A DNA stretch of 6,066 nt. Source: DASSTJ01 sp035707965 (GTDB lineage: Bacteria; Actinomycetota; Actinomycetes; Actinomycetales; Angustibacteraceae). Numbering within the stretch: the first letter of the stretch is position 1; the number at the start of each line of letters is the position of its first letter. Where the stretch lies: NCBI GenBank assembly GCA_035707965.1, contig DASSTJ010000077.1:1-6066 (forward strand). Reading direction: 5' to 3'. This document shows positions 1 through 6,066 of the stretch, in pieces. The notes beneath the pieces were generated by a model. The model saw only the letters and a list, made by a program, of their open reading frames with translations. It did not search any database and had not been told where the DNA came from. A program made the translations under genes and the position numbers.

Positions 1-224
1 CCCAGGAGTGGCTCGGCACGAGCATCGAGTTCGGCGTCCACCCCACCGAGAAGGGCACGGAGCTGAGCTTCCGGCACGTCGGTGTGGCGCCCGCACTGGG
101 GTGCTACGCCGATAGCGTCGCCGGCTGGACGATGTTCCTGACGAGCATCGAGACCCTCGCGGCCACCGCCACGGGCACGCCGTTCGCGGCTGACACCGAG
201 CAGCGGGCAACACTCCGGGAGTGA
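1..224 (+). CDS. SRPBCC/AHSA1-like domain protein, C-terminal part
   Basis: This is the 3' end of a gene that starts before the window. The first complete codon is at position 3, and 73 residues are readable before TGA at 222-224. The visible part fits the C-terminal half of the SRPBCC (START-like, helix-grip) fold of the AHSA1/YndB type: two beta strands (TSIEFGVHP, then ELSFRHVGV), a CYADSVAGW segment, and a closing long helix GWTMFLTSIETLAA that ends in GTPF. The pattern 'GW..FL.S(L/I)......G.GTPF' is typical of these proteins. The fold binds hydrophobic ligands in a cavity, and many bacterial members stand next to ArsR regulators or have no known ligand. No function can be given here because the N-terminal half is missing. 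The gene converges on pnkp with 67 bp between the stop codons, so it is not part of the RNA repair operon. Family assignment is by pattern recognition. Confidence 0.75.
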   Translation, partial: QEWLGTSIEFGVHPTEKGTELSFRHVGVAPALGCYADSVAGWTMFLTSIETLAATATGTPFAADTEQRATLRE

Positions 225-253
225 CTGGGTCACCTTGTCGGAGCGATCGCTGC

Positions 254-276
254 GTCGGCCCGTCGTTCGGCCAGAC
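254..276. terminator. possible hairpin between convergent genes
   Basis: The 67-bp gap between the SRPBCC stop and the pnkp stop contains GTC-GGCC, an 8-nt loop, then GGCC-a-GAC. This gives a 7-bp GC-rich stem with one bulged A. There is no U-tract on either strand, so it is not a classical intrinsic terminator. Its place between two converging stop codons is the only reason to suspect a bidirectional terminator. A perfect 10-bp palindrome (AGCGATCGCT, 242-251) lies just to its left. Confidence 0.22.
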
Positions 277-291
277 CCCGCGACCCGAACG

Positions 292-2805
292 TCACAGGCG
301 CGGGTCGACGGGCTCCGACTCCAGAGCGAGGACGGCGAATACGGCCTGGTGCACCTTCCACAACGGCTCGCGGTCGACGAACGCCGCCAGGGCGTCGAGC
401 CCCAGACCGTGCTCGCGCAGGGCGAGGTTGCGCTTCTTGCCGAGGTTGCGCTCGCGCAGCATGTCGAGGGCGTCGGTGTAGTCGGGGCCGTAGATGATCC
501 GCAGGTACTCGCGGCCGCGGACCTTGATGCCCGGCTGCGCGCGTCCCTCTACGAGATGAGCGGGCTTCACGACCATGCCCTCGCCGCCGTCCGCGGTCAG
601 ATCGAGCCACCACTGCGTCGCGGCGGCACGCCCGTCGTCCGAGGAGAGGTCGACGAAGCGGTGCCGCGTCGGCGTGATGAGGTCGCCCTGCAGCGCCGCG
701 AGCTGGGCCAGGTGCCACTCGTGGGACTGGGTGACGGCGAGCGCCTGACCCTCGCAGGCCAGGATCTGGAACGGCGCCAGCGTCACGCCGTCCGTGCCGT
801 CACCCGGGCCGACGTACGCGGCGAACGCGTCCCGGAACGCGCTCGCGTTGTCGAGCCGGCGCCGCGTGCGCGAGGTGAGCTCGACGACGTCCAGGCCCCG
901 TGCCGTCGCCTGATCGAGGACGCGCAGCGCCTCGGGCAGCGCCGATCGGGCCGCAGCGGCGACGGACGCGTACTGCGCCTTGATCAGCTCGAGCGCCTTC
1001 GCCGACCACGGGAGGAGCTCGCAGTCGAGGGCCAGCCAGTCCGTGCCCAGCGACTCGAACAGGGGCGCCGCAGCGCCACGCAGCCGGTCGAGGATCGACG
1101 TGGCGTCAGGGAAGAAGGGCCGACCGGTGCGCGTGTAGAGGGCACCGGTCGAGCCGTCGGCGACCCCGAACCGGCGCGCTGCGACGTCCGCGTCCTTGAC
1201 GATCACCGCGATCGCCCGCGACCCCATGTGCTTCTCCTCGCACACGACGCGAGTGACACCCCACCGGGCGTACTCGTCGAAGGCCTGCTGCGGGTGCTCG
1301 AGGAACCCGTCGAGCGTGGCGGTGGCGACCGGGGACATCGTCGGCGGCAGGTAGACGAGCCACCGGGGATCGACGGCGAACCGGCTCATGACCTCCAGTG
1401 CCGCGGACGCGTTCTCCTCGGGGATCTTCACCTTGCCTGCGTGAGCGGTGGTCAACCACCGCGTGCCGGCGACGTCGTCGATCGCGAGGACGGACGGCTC
1501 GCGGTCGCCGGCTGACGGCGCCAGCGGGCGTACCGGTTCGTACCACTGCTGCTCGGCGGGGACGGAGACGATCTCGCGCTCGGGGTACCGCAGGGCGGTG
1601 AGCGCGCCACCGAACACCACGCCGGTGTCGAGGCAGATGGTGTTGTTGACCCACTCGGCCGTCGGGACCGGCGTGTGGCCGTAGGCGACCACGGCCTGAC
1701 CCCGGTACTCGCGCGCCCACGGGTAGCGCACCGGCAGTCCGTACTCGTCGGTCTCGCCGGTCGTGTCGCCGTACAGAGCGAAGGAGCGGACCCGTCCCGA
1801 CGAACGGCCGTGGTACGACTCCTTCAGGCCTGCGTGCGCGACGACCAGCCTGCCGTCGTCCAGGACGTAGTGGCTGATCAGGCGGTCCATGAACCGCAAG
1901 GCGTTGGTACGGAAGGACTCCGGCTGCACCTCCAGCTGAGCGAGTGACTCGGCCAGACCGTGCGAGACGGTGACCTTCGCGCCTTTGAGCGCTCGCACCA
2001 GCTTCGCCTCGTGGTTGCCGGAGACGCACAGCGCCGCACCGGACTCGACCATGCCCATGACGAGACGCAGGACCCCGGGCGTGTCCGGTCCCCGGTCGAC
2101 GAGGTCGCCGACGAACACGGCCGTGCGGCCGCCGGGGTGCCTGGCGTTCGTCGCGACGTCGCGTTCGTCGTCGATCTCCCAGCCGAGCTTGGTGAGCAGC
2201 GTGCGGAGCTCGGACGCGCAGCCGTGCACGTCACCGATGACGTCGAAGGGGCCCTGGAGGTGGCGCAGGTCGTTCCACGAGCGCTCGCGCACGATCTCGA
2301 CGGCGTCGAGCTCGTCCGTGCCACGCAGCACGTGGACGCGACGGAAGCCTTCACGCTTGAGCCGGCCGAGCGACCGCCTGAGGTCGCGATGCTGCCGAGC
2401 GATGACGTGGTTGCCGAAGTCGCGGTCCGCTCGGGTCTTGTTGCGTTCTGCCGCAACGGACTCCGGCACGTCGAGCACGATCGCGTCGACCAGCACGTCA
2501 TGGCTCTTCGCGAGCTTGACCAGCGCAGCCCGCGCGGACTGCTGCACGTTGGTGGCGTCGACCACGGTCAGCAGGCCGCGACGCAGGCGCGTGCCGACGA
2601 TGTAGTGCAGGACGTCGAAGGCGTCGGGAGTCGCGGACTGGTCGTTCTCGTCGTCCGCCACGAGCCCGCGGCAGAAGTCGCTCGACACGACCTCGGTGGG
2701 CTTGAAGTGCTGGCGCGCGAACGTGGACTTGCCGCTGCCGGACACGCCGACGAGGACGACGAGTCCCATGGCCGGCACACCGACCGTCTCGGTCGTCTCA
2801 GTCAT
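292..2805 (-). CDS. pnkp: Pnkp: polynucleotide kinase-phosphatase-ligase, RNA repair
   Basis: Three-domain RNA end-healing and sealing enzyme of 837 residues (the Clostridium thermocellum protein has about 870). The kinase domain (about 1-175) has the P-loop GVSGSGKST (20-28), SSDFCR (D43, R46) and a lid with R121 and R125; it phosphorylates 5'-OH ends. The calcineurin-like phosphatase (about 185-410) has GDVHG (D192, H194), GDLVDRGPD (D234, R238), GNHE (N264, H265), AHAG (H324), GHTP (H377) and LDTG; it removes 2',3'-cyclic or 3' phosphates. The ligase (about 478-837) opens at DPRWLVYLPPTMSP. It has nucleophile K525 in EEKHMGS, YTRTGRPFF, LDCELLPW, EGMVVKP and IKVRGREY (K761), then the conserved tail ending ESEPVDPRL. 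Between the last two groups of motifs is the helical insert usual for this family. A GTG at 2811 would lengthen the protein by two residues, but it touches the Shine-Dalgarno sequence; the ATG at 2805 sits 6 nt from it and is preferred. The gene overlaps hen1 by 8 bp. Known family partners: Hen1 is needed for ligation. Confidence 0.96.
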   Translation of the reverse strand: MTETTETVGVPAMGLVVLVGVSGSGKSTFARQHFKPTEVVSSDFCRGLVADDENDQSATPDAFDVLHYIVGTRLRRGLLTVVDATNVQQSARAALVKLAKSHDVLVDAIVLDVPESVAAERNKTRADRDFGNHVIARQHRDLRRSLGRLKREGFRRVHVLRGTDELDAVEIVRERSWNDLRHLQGPFDVIGDVHGCASELRTLLTKLGWEIDDERDVATNARHPGGRTAVFVGDLVDRGPDTPGVLRLVMGMVESGAALCVSGNHEAKLVRALKGAKVTVSHGLAESLAQLEVQPESFRTNALRFMDRLISHYVLDDGRLVVAHAGLKESYHGRSSGRVRSFALYGDTTGETDEYGLPVRYPWAREYRGQAVVAYGHTPVPTAEWVNNTICLDTGVVFGGALTALRYPEREIVSVPAEQQWYEPVRPLAPSAGDREPSVLAIDDVAGTRWLTTAHAGKVKIPEENASAALEVMSRFAVDPRWLVYLPPTMSPVATATLDGFLEHPQQAFDEYARWGVTRVVCEEKHMGSRAIAVIVKDADVAARRFGVADGSTGALYTRTGRPFFPDATSILDRLRGAAAPLFESLGTDWLALDCELLPWSAKALELIKAQYASVAAAARSALPEALRVLDQATARGLDVVELTSRTRRRLDNASAFRDAFAAYVGPGDGTDGVTLAPFQILACEGQALAVTQSHEWHLAQLAALQGDLITPTRHRFVDLSSDDGRAAATQWWLDLTADGGEGMVVKPAHLVEGRAQPGIKVRGREYLRIIYGPDYTDALDMLRERNLGKKRNLALREHGLGLDALAAFVDREPLWKVHQAVFAVLALESEPVDPRL

Positions 2806-4210
2806 CGCCACCCTCCTTCCGGGTGAAGACGGCCAGCTGCGTCGGGGATCCGAGGGCGGGGTCCTCGTCGCCGATCCCCCGTCGCCGGACGTCGTACCCG
2901 TAGGTCACGGCGACGCCGTCCGACCAGTCGGCGAACTCGGCACGGCTCCACTCGAACCGGTGGTCCGGGTGCCTCATGCCGACGAGGCTCTCGTAGAGCG
3001 CGTTGTACTCGCAGTTGGGGGTGGTGACGAGAACGGCTCCGGGCTTCGCGGCACCGAAGACGACACGCTCGAGGGCCTCGAGGCGTGACGGGTCGACGTG
3101 CTCGACGACCTCCATCAGGACGGCGGCGTCAAAGCCGGAGTAGCGGTCGTCCTCGTAGGTGAGCGCGCCCTGGAAGAGGTGGATCCGCTCGGCCTGGCGC
3201 TCACTGAGGCGGTCGAGGTGCAGGCGCCTCGCCGCGTGCCGCAGCGTGCGGGTCGACACATCGCTGCCGGCGATACGGGTGAACGCTGGGTTCTTCACCA
3301 GCCGGTCCAGCAGCTGGCCGGGACCGCAGCCGAGGTCGATGACGGAGCGCGCCCCGAGGTCGAGGAGCGCCTGCAGCACGGCCTCGTGGCGCTGCGCGTT
3401 GAGCGGGACGCGCTTCTCCTGCGGCTGGAGCGCCTCTTCGTCCTCGGCGGGCTCGAGGGAGTCGTCGACGTCGTCGCTGAGCTCGGCCAGGCGTTCGAGG
3501 GCGACGCGAGCCAGGCCGCGCGAACGGCCGAGGTACCGGCGGGCGACGAGGTCGTGCTCGGGGTGGCTGGCGAGCCAGCCCTCCCCCGACCGCAGCAGCT
3601 TGTCGACCTCGTCCGGTCCCTGCCAGTAGTGCTTGGACTCGTCGAGCACCGGCAGCATCACGTGCAGCTGATTGAGGGCGTCAGCGAGGCGGACGACGCC
3701 GGTGAGGCGGAGGCGTACATAGCGAGAGTCGCCCCACTGGTCGAACTCCTCGTCGAGCGCGATGGGCTCGGCCTCGACGGTCCAACCGAGGGGTTCGAAG
3801 AACCGGTGCGCGATGTCCGGGCCCCCGCGGCAGGGCAGCACGGGGACACCGATCTCCAGCGGGATGGCGGAGTCCGCGAGCTCTTGCCGCGCGTCGCAGC
3901 GGCCGCTGCGGGCCGTGCTGAAGACGCTCGCCATCGCGACGGCGAGCAGCGAGGACGCCGCGTAGGGCCGGTCGTTGACGTACTGCGCGAGGCTGAAGTC
4001 CGGCGTGCTCTTGCTTCGCGACCTCGCGAGCCGCACCGAGTCGACGTCCAGCATCAGCGCGGCCGTGCACCGCTCCTCGGTGGCCTCCGGGTAGAAGACG
4101 GTCGCCGTGCCGAAAGACTGCTTGAACTGCTGGACGCGGTCGGGGTGCTTGTGCAGCAGGAAGCCGAGATCCGTCGCCGGCTGGTGGGTGGTGGAGACCG
4201 TCAGGAGCAC
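2798..4210 (-). CDS. hen1: Hen1: RNA 3'-terminal 2'-O-methyltransferase and Pnkp partner
   Basis: A 470-residue protein, close to the roughly 465 of the studied bacterial Hen1. The N-terminal half (about 1-240) shows the family hallmarks TTHQPATDLGFLLHKHP (7-23), VFYPEA (38-43), FSLAQYVNDRPYAASS (72-87) and PLEIGVPVLPCRGG (117-130); in known systems this module binds Pnkp and activates its ligase. An acidic linker (about 245-263) leads to the methyltransferase (about 268-465). This has SAM motif DLGCGPG (292-298), E367/E370/H371 in MEVVEH, TTPN (396-399) and H417 in HPDHRFEW. These are the metal-binding Glu-Glu-His-His set of HEN1 enzymes, which place a 2'-O-methyl on the 3'-terminal ribose. 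Methylation before sealing protects the repaired junction from being cut again. The GTG start matches the conserved beginning MLLTVSTTH; no Shine-Dalgarno sequence is visible before it. It is the first gene of the hen1-pnkp operon. The next gene upstream on the same strand, an MFS transporter, is 164 bp away. Confidence 0.95.
   Translation of the reverse strand: MLLTVSTTHQPATDLGFLLHKHPDRVQQFKQSFGTATVFYPEATEERCTAALMLDVDSVRLARSRSKSTPDFSLAQYVNDRPYAASSLLAVAMASVFSTARSGRCDARQELADSAIPLEIGVPVLPCRGGPDIAHRFFEPLGWTVEAEPIALDEEFDQWGDSRYVRLRLTGVVRLADALNQLHVMLPVLDESKHYWQGPDEVDKLLRSGEGWLASHPEHDLVARRYLGRSRGLARVALERLAELSDDVDDSLEPAEDEEALQPQEKRVPLNAQRHEAVLQALLDLGARSVIDLGCGPGQLLDRLVKNPAFTRIAGSDVSTRTLRHAARRLHLDRLSERQAERIHLFQGALTYEDDRYSGFDAAVLMEVVEHVDPSRLEALERVVFGAAKPGAVLVTTPNCEYNALYESLVGMRHPDHRFEWSRAEFADWSDGVAVTYGYDVRRRGIGDEDPALGSPTQLAVFTRKEGGDD
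2812..2818 (-). promoter_or_regulatory. Shine-Dalgarno of pnkp inside hen1
   Basis: Reading the minus strand, AAGGAGG occupies 2818-2812, followed by 6 nt and then the ATG at 2805. It lies in the final codons of hen1 (they encode ...KEGGDD). This fixes the pnkp start at 2805 and, with the 8-bp ATGACTGA stop/start overlap, suggests translational coupling. Confidence 0.8.
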
Positions 4211-4216
4211 GCGGCC

Positions 4217-4222
4217 AGTCTG
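4217..4222 (-). promoter_or_regulatory. possible -10 of a leaderless hen1 transcript
   Basis: The minus strand reads CAGACT, 6 nt, then the hen1 GTG. This puts the hexamer at -12 to -7 if transcription starts on the first base of the start codon. The two most conserved bases of the actinobacterial TAnnnT box (A at -11, T at -7) are present, and the first T is replaced by C. No -35 match is visible at the usual distance. Absence of a Shine-Dalgarno sequence supports a leaderless start, but one weak hexamer could be chance. Confidence 0.3.
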
Positions 4223-4270
4223 CCGGAGCCGCGCAACCGACTTCCGTCAGCGTGCTGGCGTGAGGTCGGT

Positions 4271-4283
4271 GGCGCTGGGCGCC
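4271..4283. other. short GC-rich hairpin between MFS gene and hen1
   Basis: GGCGC-TGG-GCGCC forms a perfect 5-bp stem with a 3-nt loop in the 164-bp gap (4211-4374). An outer 4-bp match flanks it on the minus strand (TGAG at 4289-4286, CTCA at 4263-4260). There is no U-tract. It could help terminate the transporter transcript or be chance in GC-rich DNA. Nothing else is supported in this gap besides the -10 hexamer next to hen1. Confidence 0.2.
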
Positions 4284-4374
4284 CGGCTCATCCGAGCAGA
4301 CTGCGCGGAAAATCTTGGTCGTCCTGGCACCCAGAATCGACACGCAGGGCGACTCTGCTGCGGAGGTCCGGGCT

Positions 4375-5868
4375 TCACTCCGAGACGGCGATCGGGGGCC
4401 CGTCGACGGGGCACCGGCGTTGCTGGCTGACCGCCGTCGCCTCGGGACGCAACGGCAGCGCCCTGATGCCGACCGCTGCGACGACGGCCGCGACCGCGAG
4501 CAGCGCAGCACACACGAGCATTGCGGTACGGAACGCCGGTGCGAGCTGACCGGGCTCGCGGAATCCCGTGACGCCGATGCCCGTCAGCGCTGGCAGGACG
4601 GCGACGAGGAGCAGCCCGCCGGTTCGGGCCACGGCGTTGTTGACTCCACTCGCCAGGCCGGCCCGGCTCTCCGGCACGGCGCTCAGGACGGTGGCGGTCA
4701 GCGGGGCCACGGTGAGCGTCAGACCGACGCCGAGCAGGGTCACCGGAAGCAGGACGTCACTGAGGTACGCAGCGTCGGCCCCGACTCGGGAGAGCAGGGC
4801 CACGCCTACCGCGGCGACGAGCGGGCCGACCGTCATCGGTATGCGTGGCCCGATCCGGGCGCCCAGCGCTCCGGAGCGCGCCGAGAACAGGAGCATGAGC
4901 ACGGTGACAGGAAGGAGTGACAGTCCAGCGGGCAGCGGGTCCCAGCCGGACACCACCTGAAGGGCGATCACCAGCCAGAAGAGCACTCCGCCGAGTGCTG
5001 CGTAGACCAACAATGTCACCACGTTCGTCATGCTGAACAGGGCCGACGAGAAGACGTCCAGCGGCAGCATCGGCTCGCTGGTGCGGCCCTCGAACAGGAC
5101 GAAGGCGATGAGGGCGAGGACGCCAGCCGACAGCCCCGCTTGGACCGAGATCGACCCGGCGCCGTGCGCAGCCCAGGAGGAGAGCCCGTACGTCAGCCCC
5201 CCGAGCGCGACCGCTGCCAGACCCGCGCCGACGAGGTCGAACCGGCCGGCGGCGCCGACGTCCCGGGACTCCGGTACGTGACGGGCGGTGATGAGCAGGA
5301 CGGCGGCCACCACCGGCACGTTGAGCAGGAAGATCCAGCGCCACGAGCCGACGTCCACCAGCCAGCCGCCGAGGAAGGGTCCGACCGCTCCGGCGATGCC
5401 CGCCAGGCCGGACCACGCGCCGACGGCTCGCGGCCGGTCGTCCGGCCGGAACGACGACTGGATGATCGCGAGGGCACCGGGGGTCACGAGCGCCGCGCCG
5501 ACGCCCTGGAGGGCGCGTAGGACGACGAGCATGCCGGTGCTCGTCGCCAGCGCGCAGAGCAGCGAGGTGACGCCGAACCAGGCGAGCCCGACCATGTAGA
5601 CGCGGCGGCGGCCGAAGCGGTCCCCCGCGGTGCCGGCGGTGAGCACGAAGGCGGCGAGGGTGAGCGCGTAGGCGTTGACCGTCCACGTGAGTCCTGTGGC
5701 GCTGGCGCCAAGGTCACGGCCGATCGACGGGAGCGCGATGTTCACCACGGTCGCGTCGAGGAACCCGACCGAGGAGCCGAGGACCGTCGCCGCCAGCACC
5801 CAGCGACCGGCCGGCTCGCCATAGCCGATGAGGCCCACAGGACGTGACGGTGGCAGAGGTCGTGCCAC
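4375..5868 (-). CDS. DHA2-family (14-helix) MFS drug/H+ antiporter
   Basis: A 497-residue integral membrane protein of the EmrB/QacA type, expected to export small hydrophobic or cationic compounds in exchange for protons. The first helix begins near residue 23 and carries motif D1, LDATVVNIALP (37-47, D38). Motif A follows at GTAGDRFGRRR (79-89), motif B at RALQGVGAA (118-126, R118), and motif C at GIAGAVGPFLGG (157-168), the antiporter signature. Next comes SWRWIFLLNVP (175-185), common in DHA2 members. Hydrophobic segments continue to about 470, and the length fits 14 helices. A 27-residue polar C-terminal tail has one cysteine (C486). The GTG at 5868 is the first usable start in a frame that stays open to the window edge. 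GTG codons at residues 11 and 24 are alternatives, but only 5868 has a TAnnnT box in place. The substrate cannot be read from sequence. It stands 164 bp upstream of hen1 on the same strand; I infer separate transcription. Confidence 0.92.
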   Translation of the reverse strand: MARPLPPSRPVGLIGYGEPAGRWVLAATVLGSSVGFLDATVVNIALPSIGRDLGASATGLTWTVNAYALTLAAFVLTAGTAGDRFGRRRVYMVGLAWFGVTSLLCALATSTGMLVVLRALQGVGAALVTPGALAIIQSSFRPDDRPRAVGAWSGLAGIAGAVGPFLGGWLVDVGSWRWIFLLNVPVVAAVLLITARHVPESRDVGAAGRFDLVGAGLAAVALGGLTYGLSSWAAHGAGSISVQAGLSAGVLALIAFVLFEGRTSEPMLPLDVFSSALFSMTNVVTLLVYAALGGVLFWLVIALQVVSGWDPLPAGLSLLPVTVLMLLFSARSGALGARIGPRIPMTVGPLVAAVGVALLSRVGADAAYLSDVLLPVTLLGVGLTLTVAPLTATVLSAVPESRAGLASGVNNAVARTGGLLLVAVLPALTGIGVTGFREPGQLAPAFRTAMLVCAALLAVAAVVAAVGIRALPLRPEATAVSQQRRCPVDGPPIAVSE

Positions 5869-5874
5869 AGAGCG

Positions 5875-5880
5875 AACGTA
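5875..5880 (-). promoter_or_regulatory. -10 box of a probable leaderless MFS transcript
   Basis: The minus strand reads TACGTT, 6 nt, then the GTG start codon at 5868. This is a full TAnnnT match at exactly -12 to -7 if transcription begins on the start codon. No Shine-Dalgarno sequence is seen in the preceding 30 bases, and no clear -35 hexamer is present. The geometry is that of actinobacterial leaderless genes and also supports the chosen start. Confidence 0.45.
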
Positions 5881-5904
5881 GCGGTCCGCGCTGCCGCTGC
5901 GGGG

Positions 5905-5946
5905 GGTGACGGGCCAGTTCGAGCAGCGTGGAACATCGGCGTCACC
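5905..5946. promoter_or_regulatory. nested dyad element, candidate operator of MFS gene
   Basis: Two inverted repeats share one axis at 5925.5: outer arms GGTGACG (5905-5911) and CGTCACC (5940-5946), inner arms GTTC (5917-5920) and GAAC (5931-5934). The gaps are equal, 5 nt on each side and 10 nt in the middle. The element ends just upstream of where a -35 region would lie for the TACGTT box. Drug exporters are often controlled by TetR- or MarR-type regulators that bind such dyads. No regulator gene is in the window, so the role is inferred. Confidence 0.33.
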
Positions 5947-5999
5947 AGAGCGCGCGAACCTTCCGCACAGCGCCGGCCGGCCTGGTCCGCCTGCTCGAT

Positions 6000-6066
6000 T
6001 CAGCGCGAGCTGGCAGCCGTCCGCAGCAGCCGGAACTCCTTGCGGTGCAGCAGCGTCAGCACCAGT
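6000..6066 (-). CDS. probable C-terminal end of an unidentified gene
   Basis: On the minus strand a frame enters from the window edge and runs for 21 codons to a TGA at 6002-6000, reading LVLTLLHRKEFRLLRTAASSR. Twenty of its 21 codons end in G or C, as in the genes nearby, which favours real coding. The other frames here are also GC3-rich or open, so this is not decisive. The piece is too short to identify: a hydrophobic stretch followed by a basic tail. If real, the gene precedes the MFS gene on the same strand, with about 131 bp between them. Confidence 0.33.
   Translation of the reverse strand, partial: LVLTLLHRKEFRLLRTAASSR

Noticed and set aside
235..1515. 426-codon open frame on the plus strand opposite pnkp
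   Set aside because: It is the antisense shadow of pnkp in GC-rich DNA: the protein is low-complexity, rich in R, V, A and E, with no family motif, whereas the opposite strand encodes a full conserved enzyme.
1960..2826. 288-codon plus-strand frame opposite the Pnkp kinase and phosphatase domains
   Set aside because: Its composition mirrors the conserved minus-strand gene, and it shows no recognisable domain.
4311..4342. Possible intrinsic terminator after the MFS gene (a 4-bp CTGG/CCAG stem followed by an ATTTT run on the minus strand)
   Set aside because: The stem is only 4 bp, and the T-run is not directly next to it.
3098..4549. 483-codon plus-strand frame opposite hen1 that extends into the MFS gene
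   Set aside because: It runs across two genuine minus-strand genes and their gap, and its translation is low-complexity with no motif.
4315..4920. 201-codon plus-strand frame opposite the MFS gene
   Set aside because: It is rich in R, G, D and Q and is antisense to a clear membrane transporter; a typical high-GC shadow.
5742..5945. 67-codon minus-strand frame overlapping the MFS start
   Set aside because: It is out of frame with the transporter and overlaps its conserved first helix; no family resemblance and no ribosome binding site that I could see.
5973..5982. GGCCGGCC palindrome near the end of the partial gene at 6000-6066
   Set aside because: Short GC-only palindromes are frequent in DNA of this composition, and nothing else marks this one as functional.
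1..6066. CRISPR arrays, insertion sequences, tRNA or rRNA genes, phage genes
   Set aside because: I found no repeat-spacer pattern, transposase motif, terminal inverted repeat or tRNA-like fold on either strand.

Overview
The window looks like chromosomal DNA from a high-GC actinobacterium. By eye the G+C is near 70%, third codon positions are almost all G or C, GTG starts are used, and two genes carry a TAnnnT-type -10 hexamer placed as in actinobacterial leaderless transcripts. I cannot assign a genus from the sequence alone.

Layout: (1) positions 1-224, plus strand, the C-terminal end of an SRPBCC/AHSA1-type small-ligand or START-fold protein whose beginning lies outside the window. (2) A 67-bp convergent gap with a GC-rich hairpin. 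(3) Positions 292-4210, minus strand, the core of the window: a two-gene operon transcribed hen1 then pnkp. This is the bacterial Pnkp-Hen1 RNA repair cassette. The genes overlap by 8 bp (ATGACTGA), and the Shine-Dalgarno sequence of pnkp lies inside the last codons of hen1. (4) A 164-bp gap. (5) Positions 4375-5868, minus strand, a 14-helix DHA2-family MFS drug/H+ antiporter. (6) A 131-bp upstream region with a probable leaderless promoter and a 42-bp dyad-symmetric element that could be an operator. (7) Positions 6000-6066, minus strand, the probable C-terminal tail of another gene.

How the genes work together: Pnkp has three catalytic domains (5'-OH polynucleotide kinase, binuclear-metal 2',3'-phosphatase, ATP-dependent ligase). 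It heals and seals RNAs, such as tRNAs, broken by ribotoxins. Hen1 has an N-terminal module that is required for Pnkp to ligate and a C-terminal SAM-dependent methyltransferase. The methyltransferase 2'-O-methylates the 3' end at the break before sealing, so the repaired junction resists a second cut. All the catalytic motifs I know for the four activities are present, so the cassette looks intact. The system is described in the literature and is not new. The less explained parts are the candidate leaderless starts of hen1 and the transporter gene, and the dyad element upstream of the transporter. Nothing in the window links the MFS transporter functionally to RNA repair.
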